From Bacillus thuringiensis (GTDB taxonomy: Bacteria; Bacillota; Bacilli; Bacillales; Bacillaceae_G), in assembly GCF_001182785.1 (NCBI RefSeq), contig NZ_CP012099.1:2292501-2356500 (forward strand): DNA of 64,000 bases, read 5' to 3'. Position numbers and translations under genes: made by a program. Positions 9,415-18,696 of this stretch are shown here, one piece after another. Positions within the stretch are counted from its first letter, which is position 1, and every line of letters begins with the position of its first letter. Below the pieces are notes generated by a model. It worked only from the letters and a program-made list of their open reading frames with translations. It ran no database searches and had not been told where the DNA came from.

Positions 9415-10974
9415 TTATTTTGCTCTAACGGTAGTATGATTAGAAGCCACACTTTCATTATGCAATCGATCAACTGCAGTTACGACATACGTATACGTTT
9501 CTCCAGAAGTTGCTGTTTTATCTACATAAATTTCTCCAAGTTTTGTTTTTCTTACAGTAGTAAGTAAATTTTTCGGATTTTCTATATCCACTTCATTTTT
9601 CCCATTCACACGGTAAATAGCGTAATAAGCAGAGTCATTATCTTTATTGTCAATAATACCTACAGCAATACCTTCATTTCTTGGAATGGCACCTTTTAAA
9701 GTCGGTTGTTTTGGTGGATCATGATCAATCCAAGGCATAGGCGGGATTAATGCAGGATGTTTATATATGTCTTTTGAGAGCTTATCTTTTATTCCTAGTG
9801 GGTTGTTATTTATATCTTTTAAGCTAAAATGCATACTACCTTTTATTTCAGGATATAGCCGGTTTAATGCAATTTGTCTTGGATATTCTTCTGGATCAGA
9901 CCAAGCAGGAACGGAGTTATTATTAATTTTATAGGCCGCTTGACCGATGTATAGGTGAATCGGTTTTTTATTTGTTTCTTTAACCCACCAATCTACTAAT
10001 ATGTCATATGCAGCTGGGGTGAAACTTATATTCCAATATATTTGCGGTGTAATGTAGTCAATATATCCTTTTTGTACCCACTCACGTGTGTCAGCATAAA
10101 GGTCATCATAGTTTCTTTGTCCTGCGGTTGTGTTAGAGCCAGTCGGATCGTCAGCTATATTTCGCCATACGCCGAACGGACTAATGCCAAACTTTACATA
10201 TGATTTTTCTTGTTTTATAGCAGTATTTAAATCTTTTACAAGTTCATTTACATTGTTACGTCGCCAATCTTCTATATTTGTAAATTTACCGTTATTATAC
10301 GTTTCGTACGTTTTTTGATCGGGGAATTCTTCACCTGCCACTTTGTATGGATAAAAATAATCATCCATATGCAGCGCATCAATATCGTAATTTTGTACGA
10401 TTTCTAAAGCACCTTCTGTTATAAATTTTTTCACTTCCGGAATACCGGGATTGTAATATAACTTTCCGCCATAAGGGACAACCCAATCGGGATGTTGCCT
10501 CGCAGGGTGATAGTTTGATAATCGATTTATATCGGTGTGATTCATCGTTATTCGGTATGGGTTAATCCAAGCGTGGAATTCTATATTTCTTTTATGTGCT
10601 TCTTCAATCATAAATGCGAGCGGGTCATAACCAGGATCTTTTCCTTGTGTACCTGTAATGTATTCAGACCAAGGACCGTAATTTGAAGGATAGAAAGCAT
10701 CAGCGGTTGGTTTAATTTGTACAACAACTGCATTCATACCAGTGCTTTTTACATCGTCTAATAACCTTATAAATTCTTGCTTCTGCTTTTCAATAGGCAA
10801 GCCAGTTTTTGAGGGCCAATCAATATTCAGAACTGATGCGATCCATACAGCACGTAATTCATGTTTTTTGTACGTAGTATTTACTTCAGCATAAGTAGAG
10901 TTAGGAGAAATGAAAGAGAAAGGGATAAACAAGATGACGATACAACATATCATTAATAAACGTTTAACGATCAT
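9415..10974 (-). CDS. secreted GHL10 (DUF187/YngK-type) glycosyl hydrolase-like protein with FnIII-like tail
   Basis: 519 residues with a signal peptide (basic MIVKR, hydrophobic core, cleavage near TYA-EV, residue 29). The catalytic barrel starts with HELRAVWIASVLNIDWPSK, and contains MNAVVVQIKPTADAFYPS, FHAWINPYRI and IDALHMDDYFYPY, all signatures of the GHL10 family, including the DDYFYP motif with probable catalytic acids. Residues from about 420 form a fibronectin-III-like domain (DKTATSGETYTYVVTAVD). The substrate is not proven; related YngK proteins are thought to act on cell-wall or polysaccharide material. GGGAGGCG precedes the ATG. Its divergent neighbour is an amino-sugar-type PTS/anmK operon. 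Confidence 0.87.
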   Translation of the reverse strand: MIVKRLLMICCIVILFIPFSFISPNSTYAEVNTTYKKHELRAVWIASVLNIDWPSKTGLPIEKQKQEFIRLLDDVKSTGMNAVVVQIKPTADAFYPSNYGPWSEYITGTQGKDPGYDPLAFMIEEAHKRNIEFHAWINPYRITMNHTDINRLSNYHPARQHPDWVVPYGGKLYYNPGIPEVKKFITEGALEIVQNYDIDALHMDDYFYPYKVAGEEFPDQKTYETYNNGKFTNIEDWRRNNVNELVKDLNTAIKQEKSYVKFGISPFGVWRNIADDPTGSNTTAGQRNYDDLYADTREWVQKGYIDYITPQIYWNISFTPAAYDILVDWWVKETNKKPIHLYIGQAAYKINNNSVPAWSDPEEYPRQIALNRLYPEIKGSMHFSLKDINNNPLGIKDKLSKDIYKHPALIPPMPWIDHDPPKQPTLKGAIPRNEGIAVGIIDNKDNDSAYYAIYRVNGKNEVDIENPKNLLTTVRKTKLGEIYVDKTATSGETYTYVVTAVDRLHNESVASNHTTVRAK

Positions 10975-11087
10975 TTATACGCCTCCCTATCATATGATTA
11001 TTTAAAATAATATCTGAGGCGAGGTTGGCCTTGCAATAGAGAAAATTGCATATTGAAACATTAATTTAATAGGAAAAATATTTTTAA

Positions 11088-11102
11088 TGAAATTTACTTT
11101 CA
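11088..11102. promoter_or_regulatory. operator-like inverted repeat TGAAA-N5-TTTCA, copy 1
   Basis: TGAAATTTACTTTCA, a 5+5 inverted repeat with a 5-base spacer, upstream of the PTS operon. An identical arrangement recurs 59 bases downstream, which makes chance less likely. The pattern is of the kind used by RpiR-family sugar regulators; no regulator gene is in the window. Confidence 0.5.
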
Positions 11103-11146
11103 TTATAACTAAATTCATTTACTACTTCATATGCTTGTTAGTAAAG

Positions 11147-11161
11147 TGAAACTTCCTTTCA
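11147..11161. promoter_or_regulatory. operator-like inverted repeat TGAAA-N5-TTTCA, copy 2
   Basis: TGAAACTTCCTTTCA, the same half-sites as the copy at 11088 with a different spacer. It lies 40 bases before the IIB start codon, in the position expected for repressor action on this operon. Confidence 0.5.
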
Positions 11162-11201
11162 TTTGAAGGGTAATAAATTATAAGTATAGGAGGATTCATA
11201 A

Positions 11202-11507
11202 ATGAAAGTTTTGTTCGTCTGTTCTGGAGGAATGTCCAGTGCAATTGTTGTAAACGCTTTAAAAAAAGAAGCGGAGAAAAATGGTGTGAACATGGAAGTG
11301 CATGCAATTGGAACGAATGAGGTAGAGGAAGAAGTAAAGAATGGCTGGGATGTCGTAATGGTGGCACCTCAAATAAGACACCGATTTGACTCTGTAAAAA
11401 AATTTGCAGAGGAGGAATCTATTCCGTGTGGCATCATACCGCCGCAAGCATACACACCGCTTGGTGGCCCGACTTTATTAAAAACTGTAAATGAATTAAT
11501 CAGTTAG
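11202..11507 (+). CDS. PTS sugar transporter IIB component, lactose/cellobiose family
   Basis: 101 residues. The phosphocysteine is Cys7 in MKVLFVCSGGMSS, the active-site loop of Lac-family IIB proteins. The protein passes phosphate from a IIA protein to sugar bound by the IIC partner, which starts 11 bases downstream. No IIA gene is in this operon, so one must be borrowed from elsewhere. Linkage to anmK and a BadF-type kinase suggests an amino sugar or muropeptide-derived disaccharide as substrate rather than cellobiose; this is inferred from context. Confidence 0.9.
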   Translation: MKVLFVCSGGMSSAIVVNALKKEAEKNGVNMEVHAIGTNEVEEEVKNGWDVVMVAPQIRHRFDSVKKFAEEESIPCGIIPPQAYTPLGGPTLLKTVNELIS

Positions 11508-11518
11508 GGGGAAACGTT

Positions 11519-12802
11519 ATGAATAAGTTTGTCACGTTTCTTGATAAAAACTTATCTGGACCGATGGCAAGGCTTTCTGAGCAGAGACATTTACAAGCAA
11601 TCCGTGATGGAGTTATTTCGGCGTTACCATTTATTATAGTAGGAAGCTTCTTTTTAATAGTAGCATTTCCACCACTGCCGAAAGATAGTTTCATATCAGT
11701 TTGGGCATTAAAGAATCAAACAAGTATATTGATACCATATCGTTTAACCATGTTTATTATGTCCTTATATATCGCATTTGGAATAGGATATAATTTAGCG
11801 AAAAGTTATAAATTAGATGCTTTATCAGGAGCACAGCTCGCGGTATGTTCACTACTTTTAACATTAACGCCTGAGTTAATTGATAAAAAAGGATTCATGC
11901 TTCCGATGACAAATCTCGGAGGTCATGGATTATTTGTGACGATGATTGTTTCTATTTTATCCGTAGAGATTTTAAGATTTTGTAAGAAGAAAAATGTAAT
12001 GATTAAAATGCCAGAACAAGTACCGCCATCTGTATCGCGTTCATTTGAAGCACTTATACCTGCAGCATTCGTTATTATTATAATGAGTCTAGTAACTGTC
12101 GTTTTTAGCATTGATTTACACCATGTTGTTGATAAATTAGCAGCACCATTAGTAAAAGCTGGGGATAGTTACTTCGGTGTAATGATTCCAGTGTTTTTAA
12201 TTACGTTTTTTTGGTCATTCGGAATCCATGGTGTGTCGGTTGTTGGAACTGTTGCTAGGCCATTATGGGAAGTATACCTAGGGAAAAATGGTGAAGCAGT
12301 TGCTAGTGGAGCAGATCAGTTGCCATTTATTTCACCAGAGCCGTTATATCAATGGTTTATATGGATTGGCGGTTCTGGTGCGACGTTAGGGCTTGTATTA
12401 GCTATGATTATATTTGGTCGATCGAAATATTCGAAAGCATTATCAAGAACTTGTATTGTTCCAGGTATTTTTAATATTAATGAACCAGTCATATTCGGAT
12501 TACCGATTGTACTAAATCCAATTTTAATTATCCCATTTATCATTACACCACTTGTAACGGCAACTGTTGCATATTCAGCAACTGCGATGGGATTTGTAAC
12601 ACCAACGCATATTATGCCGCCATGGACATTACCTGCTCCAATTGGTGCATATTTAGCAACAGGTGGAGATTGGCGTGCGATTGTATTAGTTTTTATAAAT
12701 ATAGCAATATCGTTCCTTATTTATTTACCATTCTTTAAAATGTACGACAAAAATATGCTTGAAATTGAAAAGAATGGTGACGGAGAGTCTGTTAATCCTT
12801 AA
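11519..12802 (+). CDS. PTS sugar transporter IIC component, lactose/cellobiose family
   Basis: 427-residue integral membrane permease with about 10 hydrophobic segments. It begins with the amphipathic NKFVTFLDKNLSGPMARLSEQRHLQAIRDG typical of cellobiose IIC proteins. The segment FWSFGIHGVSVVG and the substrate-loop-like INEPVIFGLPIVLNP are family signatures (PTS_EIIC, TIGR00410-type). GGGG ribosome site at 11508-11511. Downstream there is a weak hairpin that may trim or attenuate the transcript before the next gene. Confidence 0.9.
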   Translation: MNKFVTFLDKNLSGPMARLSEQRHLQAIRDGVISALPFIIVGSFFLIVAFPPLPKDSFISVWALKNQTSILIPYRLTMFIMSLYIAFGIGYNLAKSYKLDALSGAQLAVCSLLLTLTPELIDKKGFMLPMTNLGGHGLFVTMIVSILSVEILRFCKKKNVMIKMPEQVPPSVSRSFEALIPAAFVIIIMSLVTVVFSIDLHHVVDKLAAPLVKAGDSYFGVMIPVFLITFFWSFGIHGVSVVGTVARPLWEVYLGKNGEAVASGADQLPFISPEPLYQWFIWIGGSGATLGLVLAMIIFGRSKYSKALSRTCIVPGIFNINEPVIFGLPIVLNPILIIPFIITPLVTATVAYSATAMGFVTPTHIMPPWTLPAPIGAYLATGGDWRAIVLVFINIAISFLIYLPFFKMYDKNMLEIEKNGDGESVNP

Positions 12803-12821
12803 TCTGCATGCTGTTATTTTG

Positions 12822-12852
12822 AGTGATAGACTTTTTGTCTATCACTTCTTTC
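12822..12852 (+). terminator. weak intra-operon hairpin
   Basis: AGTGATAGA / TCTATCACT closes on CTTTTTG and is followed by TCTTTCAC. The poor U tract suggests partial termination or a processing site between the PTS genes and the rest of the operon. Confidence 0.5.
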
Positions 12853-12880
12853 ACATTAAAACAAGAAAGGGAGAAATAGA

Positions 12881-13147
12881 ATGAATATAAAATTTAGTTA
12901 TAAAGGCGTATTTTTATTATTATTTGGAGTGATTTGTGCAAATTTACTTTTTGTCCCTTTACTAGGCATGCTAAATCTATCACAAATGCATAGTATCTGG
13001 CTCGTTACAAGCATTGCGGCAAGCGTTTTGCTTACGGTAGTTGTTTCTTTTATTGATGGGTCGTTTGCATCGAAAGCTCAATTGTCTTTTAGATTTATAT
13101 TGTTTTCGATTGTTTGTACGTTGATTACTTACATGATTGTTTTTTAG
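12881..13147 (+). CDS. small integral membrane protein of the anmK operon
   Basis: 88 residues with three hydrophobic segments (about residues 9-31, 38-58 and 68-88) and little else. AGAAAGGGAG precedes the ATG. It lies 23 bases before the anmK start, so it is co-transcribed. I do not recognise the family; an accessory role in transport or membrane recycling of the same substrate is only a contextual guess. Confidence 0.72.
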   Translation: MNIKFSYKGVFLLLFGVICANLLFVPLLGMLNLSQMHSIWLVTSIAASVLLTVVVSFIDGSFASKAQLSFRFILFSIVCTLITYMIVF

Positions 13148-13169
13148 TAAATAGGAGGTCATGCACGTT

Positions 13170-14324
13170 ATGTATATTGCAGGGGTAATGTCTGGTACTT
13201 CATTAGATGGAATAGATGTAGCGCTCGTTCATATAGAAGGAAGTGGTGTAGATTCTAAAATCGAACTCATCCATTTTACTACTGTTCCATTTTGTAATGA
13301 TATGAAAAATGAGATTCAACAAGCGTTATCAATTGAAACTTCGAATGTCCAACTTATATGTAGTTTAAATTTTAAACTTGGTTTATGCTTCGCCAATGCT
13401 GTAAAGGAAGTTTGTAAAGAGGCCAATTTTCCTTTGAGACAATTAGATTTAATAGGCTCTCACGGACAAACGATTTATCATCAGCCAAAGCAAGAAGGGA
13501 ATATTATTTCTTCAACATTGCAAATTGGGGAACCAGCAGTAATAGCATATGAAACGAACACGACGGTTATCTCGAATTTCCGAACGATGGACATGGCGGC
13601 AGGGGGACAAGGTGCACCACTTGTACCATATTCAGAGATTATTTTATATCGGCATCAAACTGAAAATAGACTACTACAAAATATTGGCGGGATTGGTAAT
13701 GTTACAGTGGTTCCAAGTAAACGAAGTAATGAGAGTGTTATTGCTTTTGATACTGGGCCAGGCAACATGGTAATCGATGAAGTATGTCAAAGATTATTTC
13801 AGGTACCATATGATCAAAATGGTTGGATCGCAAGTCAAAGGGTGGTTGTAGATGAAATTTTAACATACTGTATGAACCATCCATTTTTGAACGTGAAACC
13901 ACCAAAATCAACAGGTAGAGAACATTTTGGAGAAGCGTTTGTGACTGAATTATTAAATCGATTTGAAAAGCATAGTAAAGGAAATATATTGGCAACTGTC
14001 ACGATGTTTACAGCATGTTCAATTGTTCATCATTATAAGGAGTGTATTTTACCGTATTATGACATTGATGAGGTGATTTTAGGTGGTGGTGGAAGTTATA
14101 ATAATACACTTGTTGAAATGATACGGAATGGATTAAGAGAAGAGAAATGTAGTATATGTACACAAGAGGATATTGGTCATTCTTCAGCAGCGAAAGAAGC
14201 GGTTGCATTTGCTATTTTAGCAAACGAAACGTATCATCGTAATCCGAGTAATGTGCCGAGCGCAACAGGTGCTAAGAATTCCGTGGTTTTAGGGAATGTA
14301 ACATTCCCTCCAATATGTAAATGA
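13170..14324 (+). CDS. anmK: anhydro-N-acetylmuramic acid kinase AnmK
   Basis: 384 residues from ATG 13170; GGAGGT at 13153-13158 favours this start over the ATG at 13161. The N-terminal [16 protein letters not shown] is the diagnostic AnmK motif. A second phosphate/substrate segment is [13 protein letters not shown], followed by [10 protein letters not shown]. AnmK cleaves the 1,6-anhydro ring and phosphorylates anhMurNAc to MurNAc-6-phosphate in cell-wall recycling. Its presence with a PTS and a sugar kinase points to a muropeptide-sugar operon. No murQ etherase is seen here. Confidence 0.93.
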   Translation: MYIAGVMSGTSLDGIDVALVHIEGSGVDSKIELIHFTTVPFCNDMKNEIQQALSIETSNVQLICSLNFKLGLCFANAVKEVCKEANFPLRQLDLIGSHGQTIYHQPKQEGNIISSTLQIGEPAVIAYETNTTVISNFRTMDMAAGGQGAPLVPYSEIILYRHQTENRLLQNIGGIGNVTVVPSKRSNESVIAFDTGPGNMVIDEVCQRLFQVPYDQNGWIASQRVVVDEILTYCMNHPFLNVKPPKSTGREHFGEAFVTELLNRFEKHSKGNILATVTMFTACSIVHHYKECILPYYDIDEVILGGGGSYNNTLVEMIRNGLREEKCSICTQEDIGHSSAAKEAVAFAILANETYHRNPSNVPSATGAKNSVVLGNVTFPPICK

Positions 14325-14339
14325 AAATGAGGCGAACAT

Positions 14340-15233
14340 ATGAAGTATATGATTGGAGTAGATGGCGGGGGAACGAAGACAGAGGCAATTGCATTTGATC
14401 AAAATGGAAATGAAGTTGTAAGAGGTACGAGCAGATTTGGAAATGTATTAATAGATTTTAATCAGGCGCTTTTGCATATTATGGAAGCAATTAATCAATG
14501 CCAGAAGAATTTAATAAATGAGCATTGCGTTTGTATTTGTTTAGGGTTAGCTGGTATAAGCGGAGCGAATACAAATGAATTAACATTACGTTTAAAAAAG
14601 AAATACGGAACAAAAATTGAAATTTTTAATGATGCAATGATCGCGCATGCAGCTGCTTTAAAAGGTAAGGATGGAATATTAACTATAGGTGGTACAGGTG
14701 CAATTTGTATAGGAAAGAAAGGAGAAGTATATCAGTATAGCGGTGGATGGGGACATATTTTAGGAGATGAAGGGAGCGGATATTGGATTGCATTACAAGC
14801 TTTAAAGAAAATGACAATTCAATTCGATCAAGGAATCAGCCTTTGTCCATTGAGTTTGAATATTCAAAGGCAGTTTCAACTTTTGACACCGTCTCATATA
14901 AAAAGCTTAGTATATACTTCTTCTAAAGATAAAATTGCAGCAATCGCACCATTAGTTATTCAGGAAGCGAGAAGTGGCAATGATGATGCGCATGAAATTA
15001 TAATGCAAGCTGGAAAGGAATTAGCAAGGATTACAGTAAATGTTTATAACAAGTTGAACTTTAAGTACTCAACGCCAATTGCAGTAAGTGGGAGTATATT
15101 GCGTTTAGTTCCTGAAATATTTGCTGTATTTAAGAAATGCTGTGAAGAAAGTATGAAAGAAATTACATTCGTATCACAAGCAGAAATGGCAGTGAAAGGA
15201 ACATATTATTTAATGAGGGATATATATTTTTAA
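14340..15233 (+). CDS. BadF/BadG-type sugar kinase, probably N-acetylglucosamine/N-acetylmuramate kinase
   Basis: 297 residues. ASKHA-fold ATPase: phosphate-1 motif YMIGVDGGGTKTEAIAFD at the N-terminus, IFNDAMIAHAAALKGKDGILTIGGTGAICIG, and GGWGHILGDEGSGYWIA, which is the characteristic substrate/Zn-region of GlcNAc-kinase-like BadF proteins. Clostridial MurK, which phosphorylates MurNAc and GlcNAc, belongs to this group. Together with anmK 15 bases upstream, a role in amino-sugar recycling is likely. Confidence 0.85.
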   Translation: MKYMIGVDGGGTKTEAIAFDQNGNEVVRGTSRFGNVLIDFNQALLHIMEAINQCQKNLINEHCVCICLGLAGISGANTNELTLRLKKKYGTKIEIFNDAMIAHAAALKGKDGILTIGGTGAICIGKKGEVYQYSGGWGHILGDEGSGYWIALQALKKMTIQFDQGISLCPLSLNIQRQFQLLTPSHIKSLVYTSSKDKIAAIAPLVIQEARSGNDDAHEIIMQAGKELARITVNVYNKLNFKYSTPIAVSGSILRLVPEIFAVFKKCCEESMKEITFVSQAEMAVKGTYYLMRDIYF

Positions 15234-15370
15234 AAATAGCGTATGAGAATTTTTGTATGATTTGTAAAAATATGATGTTAAAATGTATAAAGGGATGTAT
15301 GTTAAAACGTACAATATACGTAGTAATTGAATATTGTATATGTAATCCCATGTAGAAAGTGAATGATTAT

Positions 15371-15919
15371 ATGATTAATAGTATGCAGTTTTTATATTTG
15401 ATGGCTTCTTATTTAATTGGAAACATCTTGACCGCTTATATAGTAACAAAATTGAGACATAACGTTGATATTAGGGGTGAAGGAAGCGGAAATCCTGGTG
15501 CAAGAAATATGGGGCGCGTATATGGAAAAGGGTATTTCATCGCTACATTTTTAGGTGATGCGATTAAAGGGGCAATCGTTGTTACTGTTGCAAAATATCT
15601 TTTTGAAGATCCTACATTCGTAATGTTAACATTATTGGCCGTTATTATTGGACATATTTACCCAGTTTTATTTAAAGGTAAGGGCGGTAAAGGTATTTCA
15701 ACATTTATTGGAGGATTAATCGCATTTGATTATTTGATAGCGCTTACCCTCATAGGCATTTTTATTGTATTTTATTTAATATTTAAAGGATTTACGAAGC
15801 CAGGACTAATTACGATTGCTTGTTTACCAATTTGTATGATTCTTTATTCTTATTCTATTGTTACGACTATTTTAAGTGGAATGATTATTGTACTTATTCT
15901 ATATGTAAATCGAGAATAA
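15371..15919 (+). CDS. PlsY-family glycerol-3-phosphate acyltransferase paralogue
   Basis: 182 residues from ATG 15371 (GAAAGTG upstream; GTG 15359 is an alternative). Polytopic, with the three PlsY motifs: GEGSGNPGARNMGRVYG after the first helix, HIYPVLFKGKGGKG in the middle, and a third loop that is shorter. PlsY transfers acyl groups from acyl-phosphate to glycerol-3-phosphate at the membrane. The housekeeping plsY normally sits elsewhere (near parE/C), so this is probably a paralogue. The downstream gene encodes an N-acyltransferase fusion, so both may serve a special lipid or acyl-amino-acid pathway. Confidence 0.82.
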   Translation: MINSMQFLYLMASYLIGNILTAYIVTKLRHNVDIRGEGSGNPGARNMGRVYGKGYFIATFLGDAIKGAIVVTVAKYLFEDPTFVMLTLLAVIIGHIYPVLFKGKGGKGISTFIGGLIAFDYLIALTLIGIFIVFYLIFKGFTKPGLITIACLPICMILYSYSIVTTILSGMIIVLILYVNRE

Positions 15920-15930
15920 AATGAATGTTT

Positions 15931-15966
15931 AATAAGTGGGGATAATCTCCACTTATCATTTTTTAT
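15931..15966 (+). terminator. Rho-independent terminator after the plsY paralogue
   Basis: ATAAGTGG...CCACTTAT hairpin followed by CATTTTTTATT. It separates the plsY-like gene from the fusion gene at 15990. Confidence 0.85.
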
Positions 15967-15989
15967 TAAATAGATAAAGGAGATAAGGC

Positions 15990-17573
15990 ATGGGGTTAAT
16001 TTATAAAGTTGCTGATCAAGATTGGGAATTTGAAAGTATACATAAATTGAATTATAAAACTTTTGTAGAAGAGATTCCGCAACATGAAGAAACGAAAGAC
16101 CGGTTTCGTATAGATCGGTTTCATGAAGAAAATACATATTTAATTTGTTTAGATGAGGATAGATTAGTAGGTATGGTCGCGGTGCGGGGAAAACGACCAT
16201 TCTCGTTAGATTATAAAATTTCAAATTTAGATATTTATTTGCAAGAGCATGGAGAAAAAGTGTATGAAATTCGTTTACTTTCAGTAGAACGTGAATATAG
16301 GAATGGAAGAGCGTTATTAGGATTAATTCGTTTTCTACATCGTTATTTGCTTCTAAATGGATATGAATTGGCACTCATTTCTGCAACAACACGTGAACTA
16401 GCTTTATATGAGCAAATGGGATTCAAATCTTTCCATACGTTAGTTGGTACAGAAGAAGCAGCCTTCCAGCCAATGTATGTTACCCCTGCTATGTTTGAAG
16501 AATCGAGTGTTGGAAGTATTATGACGAAAGAATACACGTTTTTACCTGGTCCAGTAGATATTGAAGAGAATGTTCGAAAGGCATTTTCTACGCGGCCTAT
16601 TTCGCATCGCTCTAAGTCATTTCAAGTGACGATGGACAATGTGAAAAAACGGTTACTTCACATGACAAAAGCAAAACATGTACAGCTTATGTTAGGAACA
16701 GGGACGTTAGCAAATGATACAATTGCTTTGCAACTACGTTCTTTAAAAGGGAAAGGACTAGTATTAACAAATGGAGAATTTGGAAATAGATTAGTTGGGC
16801 ATGCAAAACGAGCACAATTACATTTTGATACGTATAAAAAGGAAATGGGAGAGCCGTTTATTTATAACGAATTAGAAGAAATAATGACAACCGGAAATTA
16901 TGAATGGCTTTGGTTTGTTCATCATGAAACATCTACTGGAATGTTAAACGATTTAAACGAGCTAAATACTCTTTGTAACGAGAATCAAATGAAACTATGT
17001 GTAGATTGCATAAGCTCAATTGGAGCAATACCAATAGACTTGAAGGATGTGTATTTTGCAAGTGGTGTTAGCGGTAAAGCGATTAAATCATATACAGGAA
17101 TTTCTTTCGTTTTTCATAACCACATTGTAAAAATAAACGAGGCTGTGCCGGCCTATATGGACATTGGTATGTATGAAGAAAATGAAAGCATTCCATACTC
17201 ACAATCATGGAATTTAATTTATGCATTGCAAGAAGCGTTGAAGAGATTTGAAGATGAAAAGGCATTTGTAAAAATTAAAGAGACATACGATTATGTTGAA
17301 GAAGTTATTACTGATATGGGCTTAAAGCTTGTTTCACCTAAAGAACATGCCGCGCCAATTATACTTACTATTGTATTGAGCGAAGATCATTCTTCTAAAG
17401 TAGTAGGCGATGCATTAGCATTACAAGGATACATCGTTCATTATGAGTCATCTTATTTACAAAAGAATAATTGGATCCAAATTGCATGTTTAAATCATTA
17501 TAAAGAACGTGATATGAAGAGGATGTTAAATTGTTTGCAAATGTGTTTATTTCAGAGTGGGGTACATATATAA
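15990..17573 (+). CDS. fusion of an N-acyl/acetyltransferase domain with a class V aminotransferase
   Basis: 527 residues, AAAGGAGATAAGGC before ATG. Residues 1-175 form a GNAT-like domain of the autoinducer-synthase/FeeM (N-acyl amino acid synthase) type: KLNYKTFVEEIPQH, then DRLVGMVAVRGKRPFSLD and EIRLLSVEREYRNGRALLGLI. Residues 185-527 are a PLP-dependent class V (AGAT/phosphonopyruvate-transaminase-like) domain starting FLPGPVDIEENVRKAF, with LMLGTGTLANDTIALQL, FVHHETSTGML, CVDCISSIGAIPID and the PLP lysine in GVSGKAIKSYTGISF (Lys363). The combination suggests a single polypeptide that makes an acylated amino compound, or an amino donor coupled to acylation. Neither substrate is known. 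Confidence 0.8.
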   Translation: MGLIYKVADQDWEFESIHKLNYKTFVEEIPQHEETKDRFRIDRFHEENTYLICLDEDRLVGMVAVRGKRPFSLDYKISNLDIYLQEHGEKVYEIRLLSVEREYRNGRALLGLIRFLHRYLLLNGYELALISATTRELALYEQMGFKSFHTLVGTEEAAFQPMYVTPAMFEESSVGSIMTKEYTFLPGPVDIEENVRKAFSTRPISHRSKSFQVTMDNVKKRLLHMTKAKHVQLMLGTGTLANDTIALQLRSLKGKGLVLTNGEFGNRLVGHAKRAQLHFDTYKKEMGEPFIYNELEEIMTTGNYEWLWFVHHETSTGMLNDLNELNTLCNENQMKLCVDCISSIGAIPIDLKDVYFASGVSGKAIKSYTGISFVFHNHIVKINEAVPAYMDIGMYEENESIPYSQSWNLIYALQEALKRFEDEKAFVKIKETYDYVEEVITDMGLKLVSPKEHAAPIILTIVLSEDHSSKVVGDALALQGYIVHYESSYLQKNNWIQIACLNHYKERDMKRMLNCLQMCLFQSGVHI

Positions 17574-17647
17574 AGACTTTTTCTTTTCGTATAAAGGAGC
17601 TACGACTTACGAAAACTTAGGAATAGAACAGTGGAAGAGGTGTAAGT

Positions 17648-18649
17648 ATGATAACTAGAAAACTACCATTACATATAGACGATATTAAAAAAGCTCACAA
17701 GATTCTAGATAGAAATGCTCGTAAAACGCCATTAGTAAAATCGTTTTACTTGACTAGTAAAACGGGCGGAGAAATTCATTTGAAATTAGAAAATATGCAA
17801 TTAACGGGTTCTTTTAAATTTCGTGGCGCATTTAATAAAATGTCGCGGCTCACGGGTCAAGAAAAAGAAAGAGGTGTAATTGCATGTTCAGCAGGTAATC
17901 ATGCACAAGGAGTTGCATTATCTGCTCATTTACTCGGTATTAAGAGTAAAATTGTTATGCCAATTTCTGCACCGCAGGCAAAAGTGGAAGCAACAAAAGG
18001 ATATGGATCTGAAGTGATTTTACATGGTGAAACCTTTGATGATGCAAAGGCAAAATGTGAAGAAATTATAAGGGAAACAGGTGAGACATACTTACATCCA
18101 TATGATGATGTAGAGGTAATGGCTGGTCAAGGTACAATTGGATTAGATATTCTTGATGATATGTGGGATGTAGATACTGTCATTGTACCAATAGGTGGAG
18201 GCGGAATTATTTCTGGTATTTCTGTAGCATTAAAATCTTTTAATCCATCGATTAATATAATTGGTGTCCAAGCAGATAATGTTCATGGAATGAAGGCATC
18301 TTACGATAAAGGAGCAATCGTAGAACATTATGAGGCGCCTACTATTGCAGATGGTTGCGCTGTTAAAATACCAGGGGAATTAACATTTGAAATTGTAAAA
18401 GAATTAGTAGATGATATTGTAACTGTATCAGAAAAAGAACTTGAAGTAGCGATGAAAGATTTATTACAACGTGGGAAAGCTGTTGTAGAAGGTGCAGGTG
18501 CATTAGCAACTGCTGCACTTCTTGCAAGAAAAGTTGATAGTTATATAAAAGGGAAAAAAGTAGTAGCTGTTATATCCGGTGGGAACGTGGACTTACAGCG
18601 CATATCAAGTGTATGTGAGCACTTTTTTGTCGCTAATGAAGTGAAATAG
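17648..18649 (+). CDS. tdcB: threonine ammonia-lyase (threonine dehydratase), TdcB/IlvA type
   Basis: 333 residues. Fold-type II PLP enzyme: PLP lysine in LTGSFKFRGAFNKM (near residue 58), CSAGNHAQGVA (Asn contact to PLP), phosphate loop GGGGIISGI, and C-terminal VISGGNVDL. There is no C-terminal ACT regulatory domain, so it is the short catabolic TdcB-like form. It deaminates threonine (and serine) to 2-oxobutyrate (pyruvate) and ammonia. AGAGGTG precedes the ATG. The 74-base gap to the fusion gene without a terminator allows co-transcription. Confidence 0.9.
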   Translation: MITRKLPLHIDDIKKAHKILDRNARKTPLVKSFYLTSKTGGEIHLKLENMQLTGSFKFRGAFNKMSRLTGQEKERGVIACSAGNHAQGVALSAHLLGIKSKIVMPISAPQAKVEATKGYGSEVILHGETFDDAKAKCEEIIRETGETYLHPYDDVEVMAGQGTIGLDILDDMWDVDTVIVPIGGGGIISGISVALKSFNPSINIIGVQADNVHGMKASYDKGAIVEHYEAPTIADGCAVKIPGELTFEIVKELVDDIVTVSEKELEVAMKDLLQRGKAVVEGAGALATAALLARKVDSYIKGKKVVAVISGGNVDLQRISSVCEHFFVANEVK

Positions 18650-18660
18650 TTTTATAAAAG

Positions 18661-18696
18661 AAGAGCTAAGAGAAATGATCTTAGCTCTTACTTTTT
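18661..18696 (+). terminator. Rho-independent terminator after the threonine dehydratase gene
   Basis: AAGAGCTAAGA / TCTTAGCTCTT perfect stem with a 7-base loop, followed by ACTTTTTG. Confidence 0.88.
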
